A stretch of 64,000 nt of DNA. Source: Mesorhizobium sp. NFR06 (GTDB lineage Bacteria; Pseudomonadota; Alphaproteobacteria; Rhizobiales; Rhizobiaceae). The position numbers and the translations under genes are program-made. The notes below the pieces were generated by a model, which had not been told where the DNA came from, searched no databases, and worked only from the letters and a program-made list of their open reading frames with translations. Shown here piece by piece: positions 1-8,488 of the stretch (positions within the stretch are counted from its first letter, which is position 1; the number at the start of each line of letters is the position of its first letter). The DNA is taken from the NCBI RefSeq assembly GCF_900115245.1, contig NZ_FOVT01000002.1, positions 475,440-539,439 of the forward strand, given 5' to 3'.

Positions 1-879
1 GTGTTTCAGAGCTACGCGCTCTATCCGAACATGACGGTGGCCGGCAACATCGCCTTCGGCATGGAAATGCGCGGCGTTCCGGCGGCGGAGCGGCAAAAGG
101 CGATCGACAAGGTGGCCAAGATCCTGCAGATCGGCCATCTCCTGCAGCGCAAGCCGAGCCAGCTCTCCGGCGGCCAGCGCCAGCGCGTCGCCATGGGCCG
201 GGCGTTGGTGCGTGACCCGAAGCTCTTCCTGTTCGATGAACCGCTCTCCAACCTTGACGCCAAGCTGCGCGTCGACATGCGCATCGAGATCAAGCGCCTG
301 CATGCGACCACCGGCACGACGATCGTCTACGTCACGCACGACCAGATCGAGGCGATGACGCTGGCGACCAAGATCGCCGTGATGCGCGATGGCGAAGTGC
401 AGCAGTTCGGCACGCCGGCCGAGATCTACAACAACCCGACCAACGTCTTCGTCGCCGATTTCATGGGCTCGCCGGCGATGAACCTGATCCCGGCCAAGAT
501 CGACGCCAACGGCAGCGGGCTTTCCGTGGTGCTCGACCGCGACACACGCCAGCCGATCGTACTGCCGATGCCCGGCGCGCCTGCCGGCCTCGCGGCCTTC
601 AAGGACAAGCAAGTGATCTTCGGCGTGCGTCCCGAAGCGCTGACCGATCCGGAAGGTGCCGAGCGCAACGGCTCCGAGATCGCCACCGCCGACTGCCATA
701 TCGAAGTCGTCGAGCCGGCGGGATCGGATACCTTTGCCGTGACCAATCTCGGCGGCAAGGGCGTGGTGGCGCGGCTTCGCGCCGACGCCAGGATTCAGCC
801 CGGCACCAGCACGCCGCTTGCATTCAACCTGAGCAAGGCGGTGTTCTTCGATCCCGCGACCGAGAAGCGCATTCTCTGA
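1..879 (+). CDS. Sugar-type ABC transporter ATP-binding protein (MalK/UgpC family), 5'-truncated by window edge
   Basis: This is the ATPase subunit of a carbohydrate importer of the MalK/UgpC type. The reading frame is already open at base 1 and begins at the Q-loop (FQSYALYP), so Walker A and roughly 75-80 N-terminal residues lie outside the window; the GTG at base 1 is not the real start. Visible are the ABC signature LSGGQRQR, Walker B LFLFDEPLSNLD, the H-loop VTHDQIEAMT and a C-terminal TOBE-like regulatory region. The stop codon overlaps the first base of a palindromic repeat. The permease and binding-protein genes presumably lie upstream. The following oxidoreductases suggest the substrate is a sugar, polyol or glycoside, but the sequence does not identify it. 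Confidence 0.9.
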   Translation: MFQSYALYPNMTVAGNIAFGMEMRGVPAAERQKAIDKVAKILQIGHLLQRKPSQLSGGQRQRVAMGRALVRDPKLFLFDEPLSNLDAKLRVDMRIEIKRLHATTGTTIVYVTHDQIEAMTLATKIAVMRDGEVQQFGTPAEIYNNPTNVFVADFMGSPAMNLIPAKIDANGSGLSVVLDRDTRQPIVLPMPGAPAGLAAFKDKQVIFGVRPEALTDPEGAERNGSEIATADCHIEVVEPAGSDTFAVTNLGGKGVVARLRADARIQPGTSTPLAFNLSKAVFFDPATEKRIL

Positions 880-979
880 TGCATGTCGCCCAAAAGTGGA
901 TCCGGTTTTGGGGCAACGACATGCATCAAAACAAAGATCTGAAGCGCGTCGCACCTGTCGGCTCATATACGACGCGCTT
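879..979. repeat. Dispersed palindromic repeat, subtype B (copy 1)
   Basis: Two inverted repeats are visible. ATGCATGTCG at 879-888 pairs with its complement at 917-926, and AAGCGCGTCG at 942-951 pairs with 970-979. A short shared core (CAAAACAAAGA) lies between them. The same layout recurs at 43842-43939. The element sits between the ABC ATPase and the first GMC gene and abuts the former's stop codon. Confidence 0.75.
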
Positions 980-985
980 TAGGCC

Positions 986-2485
986 ATGAACCCGGATATC
1001 GTCATCATCGGCTCCGGCATCGGCGGCGCCACGATCGCCTCCGGCTTGGCCGGCAGCGGCGCCTCGATCCTGATCCTGGAGCGCGGTGAGCAGCTGCCGG
1101 CGACGCCGCATGCGCGCTCGACGCGATCTATCTTCCTCGACGAGCATTATCGGCCGAAGGAGATGTGGCGCGAGGCCGGAGGTGCCGCCTTCAACCCCGG
1201 CAACTACTACTATGTCGGCGGCAATTCGAAATTCTTCGGCGCGGTGCTCATCCGCTACCGCAAGGAAGATTTCTCCGAGCTCGAGCATTTCGGCGGCGTC
1301 TCGCCGGCCTGGCCGTGTTCCTATGACGAACTCGAGCCGTGGTACTCGAAGGCCGAGCAGCTTTTTCGCGTGCGCGGCACGCTTGGCGAGGATCCGACGG
1401 AGCCGTTCCACTCGATCCCCTATGCCTTTGGACCGGTGCCCGACGAGCCCCCGATCGCGCGCGCCCGCGCCGAGCTGAAGAGCCTCGGCCTGCACCCGGC
1501 GTCGCTGCCGCTCGGCGTCGACATCGAGGCCTGGCTGAAGGAAGGCAAGACGGGCTGGGATGCCTTCCCCAACACCGGCCAGGGCAAGATCGATGCGCAG
1601 ACCGGTCCGCTGACAGCTGCGCTTGCCGACGAGAACATTCGGCTCGAGACCAGCGCCCATGTCGACTGGCTGGAGGTTTCGCCGGACGGCAACACGATCG
1701 CCGCCATCCACTACACCCAGAACGGCGTGCAAAGGACGCTGTCGCCGAAACTGGTGATCCTGTCGGCCGGCGCGGTCAACTCGGCCGCCATCCTGCTGCG
1801 TTCGCCTTCACCCGAAGGCAAAGGTCTCGCCAACAGCTCCGACCAGGTCGGCCGCAATTTCATGAACCATAATTCGAGCGCGATGCTGGCGATCGATCCG
1901 CGCCGTCGCAACGACGCCGTCTACCAGAAGACGCTGATGCTCAACGACTACTATCTGTCGGACGGCAAAGGCGGAAAGCCGCTCGGCAATGTGCAGTTGC
2001 TGGGCAAGATCGACGGCAACATGCTCAAGGCCAATGTGAGGACGATGCCGAAATTCGCGCTCGACTTCATGGCCGGCCATGCCATCGACTGGTATCTGAT
2101 GTGCGAGGATCTGCCCGACCCGGAAAGCCGCATCATGGTCGACGGCAGGGACATCGTCATGCAGTGGCGGCGCTCAAACATGCAGTCGCTCGAAGGCCTG
2201 ACCAAGGTGATGCGTGAGAATTTCCGCGCCTGCGGCTATCCGATCGTTTTGTCTCGCCCCTTCGACAAGCGCACGCCCTCGCACCAATGCGGCACCGTGC
2301 GCATGGGCAACGATCCTGCGACAGCGCCGCTCGATCCGTTCTGCCGCGCCTACGACCACCGGAATCTGTTCGTCGTCGACGGCGGCTTCCTGCCGACCTC
2401 GGCCGCGGTCAACCCGGCGCTGTCGATCGCGGCCCAGGCGCTGCGCGTTGCCGACCACATCCGCAAGACGGAGCTTGCCGCATGA
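986..2485 (+). CDS. GMC family FAD-dependent oxidoreductase
   Basis: A 499-residue glucose-methanol-choline oxidoreductase, expected to oxidise an alcohol or sugar hydroxyl using FAD. The N-terminal dinucleotide-binding motif GSGIGG is at residues 9-14. The C-terminal catalytic pair appears as H433 (SHQCGT) and N476 (VNPALS), followed by the usual FAD-contacting VVDGGFLP segment. No signal peptide is visible, so it is probably cytoplasmic. It overlaps the next SDR gene by four bases (ATGA), indicating translational coupling. It resembles the pyranose-oxidase or sugar-dehydrogenase-like side of the family more than choline dehydrogenase. The substrate is unknown; context suggests a sugar brought in by the upstream ABC transporter. 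Confidence 0.9.
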   Translation: MNPDIVIIGSGIGGATIASGLAGSGASILILERGEQLPATPHARSTRSIFLDEHYRPKEMWREAGGAAFNPGNYYYVGGNSKFFGAVLIRYRKEDFSELEHFGGVSPAWPCSYDELEPWYSKAEQLFRVRGTLGEDPTEPFHSIPYAFGPVPDEPPIARARAELKSLGLHPASLPLGVDIEAWLKEGKTGWDAFPNTGQGKIDAQTGPLTAALADENIRLETSAHVDWLEVSPDGNTIAAIHYTQNGVQRTLSPKLVILSAGAVNSAAILLRSPSPEGKGLANSSDQVGRNFMNHNSSAMLAIDPRRRNDAVYQKTLMLNDYYLSDGKGGKPLGNVQLLGKIDGNMLKANVRTMPKFALDFMAGHAIDWYLMCEDLPDPESRIMVDGRDIVMQWRRSNMQSLEGLTKVMRENFRACGYPIVLSRPFDKRTPSHQCGTVRMGNDPATAPLDPFCRAYDHRNLFVVDGGFLPTSAAVNPALSIAAQALRVADHIRKTELAA

Positions 2486-3243
2486 ACCGCCCGGCAGCAA
2501 TCATCACAGGCGGCGCGCGCGGCATCGGGCTTGCTTGTGCCGAGGCGCTGGCCGATGCCGGTTTCGATATCCTTGTCGCCGACCTCGCCGAGAAGCCGGC
2601 CGATGGGCTTGCCGAGAACATCGCCGCGCACGGCGCAAAGTTCGCTTATGCAAGCTGCGACATCGCCGATCTCGCCGGCCACGCCGCCCTCGTCGAGACC
2701 GCGATTGACGCCTTCGGCAGCATCGACTGCCTGGTCAACAATGCCGGCATAGGCGCTGTGCTGCGCGGTGACCTTCTGGACCTCGAACCGGAAAACTTCG
2801 ATCGGGCGTTGGCTGTCAACCTGCGCGGCACGGTGTTCCTCAGCCAGGCGGTCGCCAAGGCGATGCTGGCGACGGTTGCCAACGCGGCCAGATCGATCAT
2901 CACCATCACGTCGGTAAGTGCTGCGATGGCTTCGCCGGAACGCGCCGACTACTGCGTCTCCAAGGCCGGCCTTTCGATGTGGGTGAAGAACCTGGCGCTG
3001 CGGCTCGCAGCGGAAAACATCGGCGTGTTCGAGGTCCGGCCCGGCATCATCCGCACCGACATGACTGCCGGCGTCTCCGCGAAGTATGACGCGCTGATCG
3101 ATGGCGGGCTGGTGCCGGCCAAACGCTGGGGCGAGGCTGCCGACATCGGCGCCGTCGTCACGGCGCTTGCTGGCGGAAAGTTCGGCTTCTCGACCGGATC
3201 GGTCATCGATGTCGACGGCGCGCTCTCCGTGCCGCGCTTGTGA
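2482..3243 (+). CDS. Short-chain dehydrogenase/reductase
   Basis: A 253-residue classical SDR, an NAD(P)-dependent oxidoreductase. The cofactor motif TGGARGIG lies near the N terminus, NNAG in the middle, and the catalytic Ser-Tyr-Lys set is seen as TSVS and YCVSK. The C-terminal IDVDGA resembles the usual end of the Rossmann fold. The start is the ATG overlapping the upstream GMC stop codon, where the protein begins MNRPAAIITGG; longer versions would run into the GMC gene. It probably acts on the carbonyl product of one of the two flanking GMC enzymes. Confidence 0.9.
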   Translation: MNRPAAIITGGARGIGLACAEALADAGFDILVADLAEKPADGLAENIAAHGAKFAYASCDIADLAGHAALVETAIDAFGSIDCLVNNAGIGAVLRGDLLDLEPENFDRALAVNLRGTVFLSQAVAKAMLATVANAARSIITITSVSAAMASPERADYCVSKAGLSMWVKNLALRLAAENIGVFEVRPGIIRTDMTAGVSAKYDALIDGGLVPAKRWGEAADIGAVVTALAGGKFGFSTGSVIDVDGALSVPRL

Positions 3244-3255
3244 GTGGGTGGAACC

Positions 3256-4884
3256 ATGGCTGACTACATCATTGTTGGCGCCGGTCCAGCCGGCTGCGTG
3301 CTGGCCAACCGTCTGAGCGAGGATCCTTCCCATTCGGTCCTGCTCCTGGAAGCCGGCGGCAAGGACTGGCATCCGCTGATCCACATGCCGGCAGGCTTTG
3401 CCAAGATGACCAAGGGCATCGCCTCCTGGGGCTGGTCGACCGTGCCGCAGAAGAACATGAAGGACCGCGTCTTCTGGTACACGCAGGCCAAGGTGATCGG
3501 CGGCGGATCGTCGATCAACGCCCAGATCTACACGCGCGGCAATGCCCGCGACTACGACGCCTGGGAGAAGGAAGAGGGTCTCGCCGGCTGGGGCTATCGC
3601 GACGTGCTGCCCTACTTCAAGCGCGCCGAGAACAACCAGCGCTTCGCCAACGATTTTCACGGCGACCAGGGCCCGCTCGGCGTCTCCAACCCGATCTCGC
3701 CGCTGCCGATCTGCGAGGCCTATTTCCGCGCCGGCCAGGAGATGGGCATTCCCTTCAATCCGGATTTCAACGGCGCCAGCCAGGAGGGCGTCGGCTATTA
3801 CCAGTTGACCCAGAAAGATGCGCGCCGCTCGTCGGCTTCCGTCGCCTATCTGAAACCAATCCGATCCCGCAACAATCTAACGGTCAGAACCGATGTGCTG
3901 GTCACCCGTGTCGTCGTCGAGAAAGGCCGCGCCGTCGGCGTCGAGATTGTCGACAGGCCGGGCGGCGAAAAGTCGATCCTGCGCGCCGGACGCGAGGTCA
4001 TCGTCTCCTCCGGCGCCATCGGCTCGCCGAAACTCTTGATGCAGTCGGGCATCGGCCCGGCCGACCATCTGAAATCGGTCGGCGTCACACCCGTCCATGA
4101 CCTGCCCGGCGTCGGTGCCAACATGCAGGATCATCTCGACCTGTTCGTGATTGCCGAATGTACCGGCGACCACACCTACGACAACTACGCCAAGCTCCAC
4201 CGCACGCTATGGGCAGGACTGCAATACCTGCTGCTCAAGAAGGGTCCCGTGGCCTCCAGCCTGTTCGAGACCGGCGGCTTCTGGTATGCCGACCCGACCG
4301 CCGCCTCACCCGACATCCAGTTTCATCTGGGCCTCGGCTCCGGCATCGAGGCCGGCGTCGAGAAACTGAACAACCCTGGCGTTACGCTGAACTCTGCCTT
4401 CCTGCGCCCGCGCTCGCGCGGCACCGTGCGGCTCAAGAGCGCCGACCCGGCCGACCATCCGCTGATCGATCCGAACTACTGGTCCGATCCCTATGACCGC
4501 GACATGTCGATTAAGGGCCTTAGGCTGGCGCGTGAGATCATGCGGCAGAAGGCGCTGCGGCCATTCGTGCTGCGCGAGGTGCTGCCGGGTCCAAACCTGC
4601 AAAGCGATGCAGACTTGTTCGATTACGCTTGCCGCACCTCGAAGACCGACCACCATCCGGTCGGCACCTGCCGCATGGGCCATGACGCGATGGCGGTGGT
4701 GGCCCCCGATCTGAGGCTGCGCGGCATCGAAGGGCTGCGCGTCTGCGACGCTTCGGTAATGCCGCGCGTCCCCTCTTCCAACACCAATGCGCCGACGATC
4801 ATGGTCGGCGAAAAGGGCGCCGACCTCATCCTCGGCCGCGAGCCGCTGCCGCCGGCCGTGTTCAAGGGCAACCAGTCGGCGTGA
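3256..4884 (+). CDS. GMC family oxidoreductase, choline dehydrogenase-like
   Basis: A 542-residue FAD enzyme of the choline/alcohol dehydrogenase branch of the GMC family. The N terminus MADYIIVGAGPAG carries the dinucleotide fold, the GGGSSINAQ segment is the first GMC signature, and the SSGAIGSPKLLMQSGIGP segment is the second. The catalytic His is H467 in TDHHPVGTCRMG and the Asn is N511 in SNTNAPT. The ATG at 3256 is preferred over an in-frame GTG at 3244 because the family normally starts just before the Rossmann strand. It lies 12 bases after the SDR stop. This is the second, clearly non-identical GMC enzyme in the operon, so the two probably oxidise different substrates or steps. Confidence 0.9.
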   Translation: MADYIIVGAGPAGCVLANRLSEDPSHSVLLLEAGGKDWHPLIHMPAGFAKMTKGIASWGWSTVPQKNMKDRVFWYTQAKVIGGGSSINAQIYTRGNARDYDAWEKEEGLAGWGYRDVLPYFKRAENNQRFANDFHGDQGPLGVSNPISPLPICEAYFRAGQEMGIPFNPDFNGASQEGVGYYQLTQKDARRSSASVAYLKPIRSRNNLTVRTDVLVTRVVVEKGRAVGVEIVDRPGGEKSILRAGREVIVSSGAIGSPKLLMQSGIGPADHLKSVGVTPVHDLPGVGANMQDHLDLFVIAECTGDHTYDNYAKLHRTLWAGLQYLLLKKGPVASSLFETGGFWYADPTAASPDIQFHLGLGSGIEAGVEKLNNPGVTLNSAFLRPRSRGTVRLKSADPADHPLIDPNYWSDPYDRDMSIKGLRLAREIMRQKALRPFVLREVLPGPNLQSDADLFDYACRTSKTDHHPVGTCRMGHDAMAVVAPDLRLRGIEGLRVCDASVMPRVPSSNTNAPTIMVGEKGADLILGREPLPPAVFKGNQSA

Positions 4885-4894
4885 GGCGCAGGCG

Positions 4895-5212
4895 ATGATC
4901 CGACACTGCGTCCTTGTCCGCTTCCGCGACGATGTCCCCACTGCCGAACGCGCGGCGATCCACGCCGATCTCGAGGCCCTGCGTTCCGTCATCGATGGCA
5001 TGGGCAAGGTCCATTTCAGCGCCAATGTCAGCCCGGAGCCGTTCGCACGCGGCTTCACCCATGGCTTCACCGTCGACTTTCGTGACGCCGCCGCCCGCGA
5101 CGCCTATCTCGTTCACGCGGCGCATCAGCGCGCCGGCGCCCGCCTGGTCGCCGCCCTCGAAGGCGGCACCGACGGACTGATGGTCATCGACCTCGAGTTT
5201 ACGGAAATGTGA
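4895..5212 (+). CDS. Dabb (dimeric alpha-beta barrel) domain protein
   Basis: A 105-residue protein with the features of the stress-responsive Dabb family. It starts MIRHCVLVRF, has a central helix, and ends with a short strand (MVIDLEF). Such proteins form dimeric beta barrels that bind small ligands or act as accessory enzymes. It begins 10 bases after the second GMC gene and so belongs to the same operon. In catabolic clusters Dabb proteins often accompany sugar or polyketide-type chemistry, but nothing here identifies a substrate. The next gene's frame overlaps its end, but that gene's real start is probably downstream. Confidence 0.8.
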   Translation: MIRHCVLVRFRDDVPTAERAAIHADLEALRSVIDGMGKVHFSANVSPEPFARGFTHGFTVDFRDAAARDAYLVHAAHQRAGARLVAALEGGTDGLMVIDLEFTEM

Positions 5213-5290
5213 CCGCCGGTTCACTGAAAACCGGCAAACCAGCCGTTCTCTTTTGCGCCGCATGGAACATATCCGTTCCTCCGGGGATGC

Positions 5291-5298
5291 AAAGGAGG
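5291..5298 (+). promoter_or_regulatory. Strong Shine-Dalgarno that fixes a TTG start
   Basis: AAAGGAGG lies six bases before TTG 5305. No ATG or GTG follows at suitable spacing, and the next residues match the usual N terminus of the transporter family. Confidence 0.7.
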
Positions 5299-5304
5299 AC
5301 CGCC

Positions 5305-6552
5305 TTGACCCTCACCACCGAGCAGAAGAAAACCGTAGTCGCATCATTCCTCGGCTGGACGCTCGATGCGTTTGATTTCTTCCTTCTGACATTCCTGCTC
5401 ACCGATATTGCGACTGAATTCCACACCGACGTGCCGGCGGTCTCGAAAGCGCTGTTCCTCACGCTCGCGACTCGCTTCATCGGCGCGTTCCTCTTCGGCA
5501 TGCTTGCCGACAAATTCGGGCGAAAACCCATCCTGATGCTCAATATCGTCAGCTATTCGGTGATCGGCGCGCTGGCCGCCTTCTCGCCCAATCTCGGCAT
5601 ATTCCTGGCGCTGCGCGCGCTGTTCGGCATTGCCATGGGTGGCGAATGGGGCCTCGGCAGTTCACTCGCGATGGAATCCATTCCGCCGAGCGCGCGCGGC
5701 ATGGTCTCGGGCATTCTGCAATGCGGTTATCCTGCCGGCTATCTGCTGGCGGCGGTGGTCTACGGGCTGCTCTATGGGCAGAAGATCGGCGATTTCACCT
5801 TCGGCTGGCGCGCCATGTTCCTTCTGAGCTTCCTGCCGGCGCTGATGGTGCTCTTCATCCGCTCGCACGTGCCGGAATCGCCGGCTTTCGTCGAAGGCCG
5901 TGCGCAGACGCGGCCTGGCCTTCTGGAAACGCTGCAGCGACACTGGGGTATCGCGCTCTATGCCGTGGTGCTGATGATGTTTTTCAACTTCTTCAGCCAT
6001 GGCACGCAAGACCTCTACCCGACCTTCCTGAAGAAGCAGCATGGCTTTGATCCGCACACGGTGAGCTGGATCACCGTCGTCGCCAACATCGGCGCCATCG
6101 TCGGCGGGCTGGCCTTCGGTGCGCTGTCGGAAAAGATCGGCCGCATCAACGCCATCACGCTTGCCTGCCTGATCGCCTTGCCGGCACTTCCCCTATGGGC
6201 CTATTCGACGACGCCCTTCATGCTGGCGGTCGGCGCCTTCATCATGCAGGTGGCGGTGCAGGGTGCATGGGGCGTCATACCGGTGCACCTGAACGAGCTT
6301 TCCCCCGGTGCCGTGCGTGCGACCTTGCCCGGCTTCATTTATCAGGCCGGCAATCTCGCGGCGTCCTATGGCGGGCCGTATCAGGCCGGCATCGCCGAGG
6401 CGCCCGGCAGCAGCTATGGCTATGCACTGGCGCTGTTTGCCGGCGTGGTCGCCGTCTGCATCATCGTCGTCATCCGCTTCAGTCCGGAGAGACGCGGCCA
6501 GGTGATGACTGTGTTGGACCGTGAGGTGAGAGCAATTCCAGAAAAAGTGTGA
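5305..6552 (+). CDS. MFS transporter, sialate/sugar-acid:proton symporter-like, TTG start
   Basis: A membrane carrier of about 415 residues with some 12 hydrophobic segments. The FLGWTLDAFDFFLLTF opening and the loop motif GMLADKFGRKP are typical of the NanT/ShiA-like branch that moves acidic sugars or aromatic acids. A TTG at 5305 is chosen because AAAGGAGG at 5291-5298 is placed six bases upstream; the in-frame ATG at 5287 lies before that site. The last residues (RAIPEKV) and the stop are encoded inside the palindromic repeat starting near 6530, so the C terminus has been extended or replaced by the element. It probably belongs to the preceding oxidoreductase operon and may import or export an oxidised sugar. 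Confidence 0.85.
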   Translation: MTLTTEQKKTVVASFLGWTLDAFDFFLLTFLLTDIATEFHTDVPAVSKALFLTLATRFIGAFLFGMLADKFGRKPILMLNIVSYSVIGALAAFSPNLGIFLALRALFGIAMGGEWGLGSSLAMESIPPSARGMVSGILQCGYPAGYLLAAVVYGLLYGQKIGDFTFGWRAMFLLSFLPALMVLFIRSHVPESPAFVEGRAQTRPGLLETLQRHWGIALYAVVLMMFFNFFSHGTQDLYPTFLKKQHGFDPHTVSWITVVANIGAIVGGLAFGALSEKIGRINAITLACLIALPALPLWAYSTTPFMLAVGAFIMQVAVQGAWGVIPVHLNELSPGAVRATLPGFIYQAGNLAASYGGPYQAGIAEAPGSSYGYALALFAGVVAVCIIVVIRFSPERRGQVMTVLDREVRAIPEKV

Positions 6553-6656
6553 GCGGTTAGGCTCGGCGACTTCGCCGTAGCCTTTCCGTCCGGATTTGCG
6601 TCACGACAAAGAGATAGGGAGGTCTGCCGTTTGCGTGAAGCGGCAGACCTCCCTAT
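6530..6656. repeat. Dispersed palindromic repeat, subtype A with insertion (copy 2)
   Basis: The element starts with AGCAATTCCAG, contains a core AAAGAGATAGGGA and ends in a 16-bp perfect inverted repeat (6614-6629 pairs with 6641-6656). A small extra hairpin (GGCTCGGCGACTTCGCCGTAGCC region, near 6559-6583) is inserted relative to other copies. It lies between convergent genes. The last codons of the MFS gene (stop 6550-6552) and the stop codon of the EamA gene (6653-6655) are inside it, so it probably acts as a bidirectional terminator. Confidence 0.8.
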
Positions 6657-7498
6657 CCGAGTCTGAGCGCGACGACGCCGGCGACGATGCTGAGCGCGGC
6701 GGCGCCGCGCCAGCCCGTCATTTTCTCGCCCAGCGCGACGACCGAGATGATCATCGCGAACAGGATCGAAGTTTCGCGCAGCGACGCGACCGAGGCGATC
6801 GGCGCCCTGGTCATCGCCCACATGACGATCCAGTAGGCAGCGCCACTGAGCACGCCGGTGAACAACCCGGCCTTCCAGTCGCGTGCCAGCACGGGCAGCG
6901 ACCGCGGCCCGCGAAAGATCACGCACAAAACCAGCGCCCAGGCTGCATCGCAGACGAACAGCCACGCCGCATAGCTTTGCGCGGTGGCGGCCAGCCGCGC
7001 GCCGCTGCCGTCGGAAAGCGTGTAGCTGGCGATGAAGATCGAGGTGGCAAGCGCGAAGCCGACCGCGCGCAGATTGAGCTTCTCCAGATGCGCGCCGCCG
7101 CGAAACGACATCACCAGCGTGCCCGCCGACAGAAGCACGATGCCGACAATGGCAAGCGGCGCCGGCACCTCTCCAACGACGACCATGCCGCCAAGCGCCG
7201 CCAGCAGGGGCGCCGTGCCGCGCGCCAGCGGATAGGTCTGGGCGAAATCGCCGGCCTTGTAGGCGCCGATCAGGAAGGTCCGGTACCCCATGTGGAAGAG
7301 GACGGAGGCGGCGATGTAGGGCCACACCTCCATCTTTGGCACCTCGACAAAAGGCAGCACGAAGACTGCAGCGAAGCCCATGCCGAGCGTCATCAGCGTG
7401 ATCGACAGGAAGCGGTCGAGATGCACCTTGACCAGCGCGTTCCAGATCGCATGCATGGCCGCCGCCGAGAGCACGGCGAGGAAGACGAACAGCGTCAT
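6653..7498 (-). CDS. EamA/DMT family transporter
   Basis: A 281-residue integral membrane protein with about ten hydrophobic segments, typical of the drug/metabolite transporter superfamily (two EamA repeats). It begins MTLFVFLAVLSAAAMHAIWNA, and the second repeat ends with GEKMTGWRGAAAL. Members export amino acids, metabolites or drugs; the substrate here is unknown. Its start codon overlaps the stop of the upstream endonuclease-like gene by four bases, so the two are co-translated. Its stop codon (TAG on the minus strand) lies within the terminal hairpin of the adjacent repeat, so this gene relies on the repeat for termination. Confidence 0.85.
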   Translation of the reverse strand: MTLFVFLAVLSAAAMHAIWNALVKVHLDRFLSITLMTLGMGFAAVFVLPFVEVPKMEVWPYIAASVLFHMGYRTFLIGAYKAGDFAQTYPLARGTAPLLAALGGMVVVGEVPAPLAIVGIVLLSAGTLVMSFRGGAHLEKLNLRAVGFALATSIFIASYTLSDGSGARLAATAQSYAAWLFVCDAAWALVLCVIFRGPRSLPVLARDWKAGLFTGVLSGAAYWIVMWAMTRAPIASVASLRETSILFAMIISVVALGEKMTGWRGAAALSIVAGVVALRLG

Positions 7499-8409
7499 CT
7501 CGGGGTCCGCTGCGGGTCGAAGGCCGTTTCGAGATCGATATCGACTCTGAGCGGGAAATGATCCGAGGCGACTTCGCCGGTATCGGTGCTGATCGATCGC
7601 ACCCGATCGGCCAGCATGCCCGTAATGAAGCAATGGTCGAGCCGGCGCTTGGCGAGCCTGCCGTCGATGATCTTCTCATGTGTGTGGAAGTCGGTTGCCG
7701 GTTCCTTCGCGACGGCGGCGGCGTCGACGAAGCCGTCGATATAGGCGGCACCGCGATGATAGGGCGTTGAGCCGACGATGCGCCGGTATTCGGCGCTTCC
7801 CGACTCCATGTTGAAATCGCCCAGCCAGATCGCTCCCGGCGGGTTTTCCGGTTCGGGCTGACCATTCGACCAATTGCGCTGCGGCTCGTCGTCAATGCCG
7901 CTCCAGGGTCCGCCCTCGTATGCTGCGCGCCGATGCTCGGCCAGCAGATAGTCGATCTGTTCCAGCCGCTCTTCCGCAGCGATATGGGCGAGATGCATCG
8001 AGAACACCCGCAACGGTCCGGCGGGCGTGCGGATCATGCATTCCAGCGCTGCTGCGCGGGTGTTGAGCGGCCTCAGCGTGCGCCGCAGCGGCAGCGTGTG
8101 CAGGCGCGACCAGACGATCGGCAGCTTCGACAGGATCATGGTACCGAATTGTCGCCGGCGATTGACGACATGGCCGTCGCGGCTCTCGCTGGCGTCCATG
8201 TCGAAAGCGGGACCGTAGGCCCAGTAATAGTTGGGCAGCAATTTTGACAAGATATCTGGCTGATCGTCTTCATTGCTGCGCTGCCAATGCCGCTCGACCT
8301 CTTGCAGGGCGATGATGTCGGCGCCCTCCACCAGCTTGGCGGAGCGCCCGAGATCGTAACGCCCGTCGCCGCCGTAGCCGTACTGGATGTTGTAGCTGAT
8401 CAGCTTCAT
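7495..8409 (-). CDS. Endonuclease/exonuclease/phosphatase family protein
   Basis: A 304-residue protein of the EEP fold (metal-dependent phosphodiesterases: nucleases, sphingomyelinases, inositol phosphatases). Key pieces are SYNIQYG (Asn), ALQEVER (metal-binding Glu), GDFNMES (Asp-Asn), RLDHCF and the final SDHFPL (Asp-His). No signal peptide is evident. It is followed immediately by the EamA exporter gene with a four-base overlap. The catalytic set is complete, but the family is too broad to say whether the substrate is nucleic acid, phospholipid or a phosphorylated sugar. Confidence 0.85.
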   Translation of the reverse strand: MKLISYNIQYGYGGDGRYDLGRSAKLVEGADIIALQEVERHWQRSNEDDQPDILSKLLPNYYWAYGPAFDMDASESRDGHVVNRRRQFGTMILSKLPIVWSRLHTLPLRRTLRPLNTRAAALECMIRTPAGPLRVFSMHLAHIAAEERLEQIDYLLAEHRRAAYEGGPWSGIDDEPQRNWSNGQPEPENPPGAIWLGDFNMESGSAEYRRIVGSTPYHRGAAYIDGFVDAAAVAKEPATDFHTHEKIIDGRLAKRRLDHCFITGMLADRVRSISTDTGEVASDHFPLRVDIDLETAFDPQRTPR

Positions 8410-8443
8410 TGATTAACCGGCTAACTTCCGATGATCGCAGTAG

Positions 8444-8488
8444 GGCAATTCCGGGAAAACCGTGTCACACTTTTCCTGGCATAGCTCT
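8444..8488. repeat. Dispersed palindromic repeat, short subtype A copy (copy 3)
   Basis: A half-length copy in the opposite orientation. Read on the minus strand it runs AGAGCTATGCCAGGAAAAG, then the GTGTGACACGG core, then TTTTCCCGGAATTGC. GGAAAA and TTTTCC form a small hairpin. It separates the endonuclease-like gene from the antiporter and overlaps the antiporter's stop codon (8487-8489). Confidence 0.65.

Noticed and set aside
1..3. GTG at the first base as a start codon
   Set aside because: The sequence begins at the Q-loop of an ABC ATPase; Walker A is missing, so the frame simply enters from outside the window.
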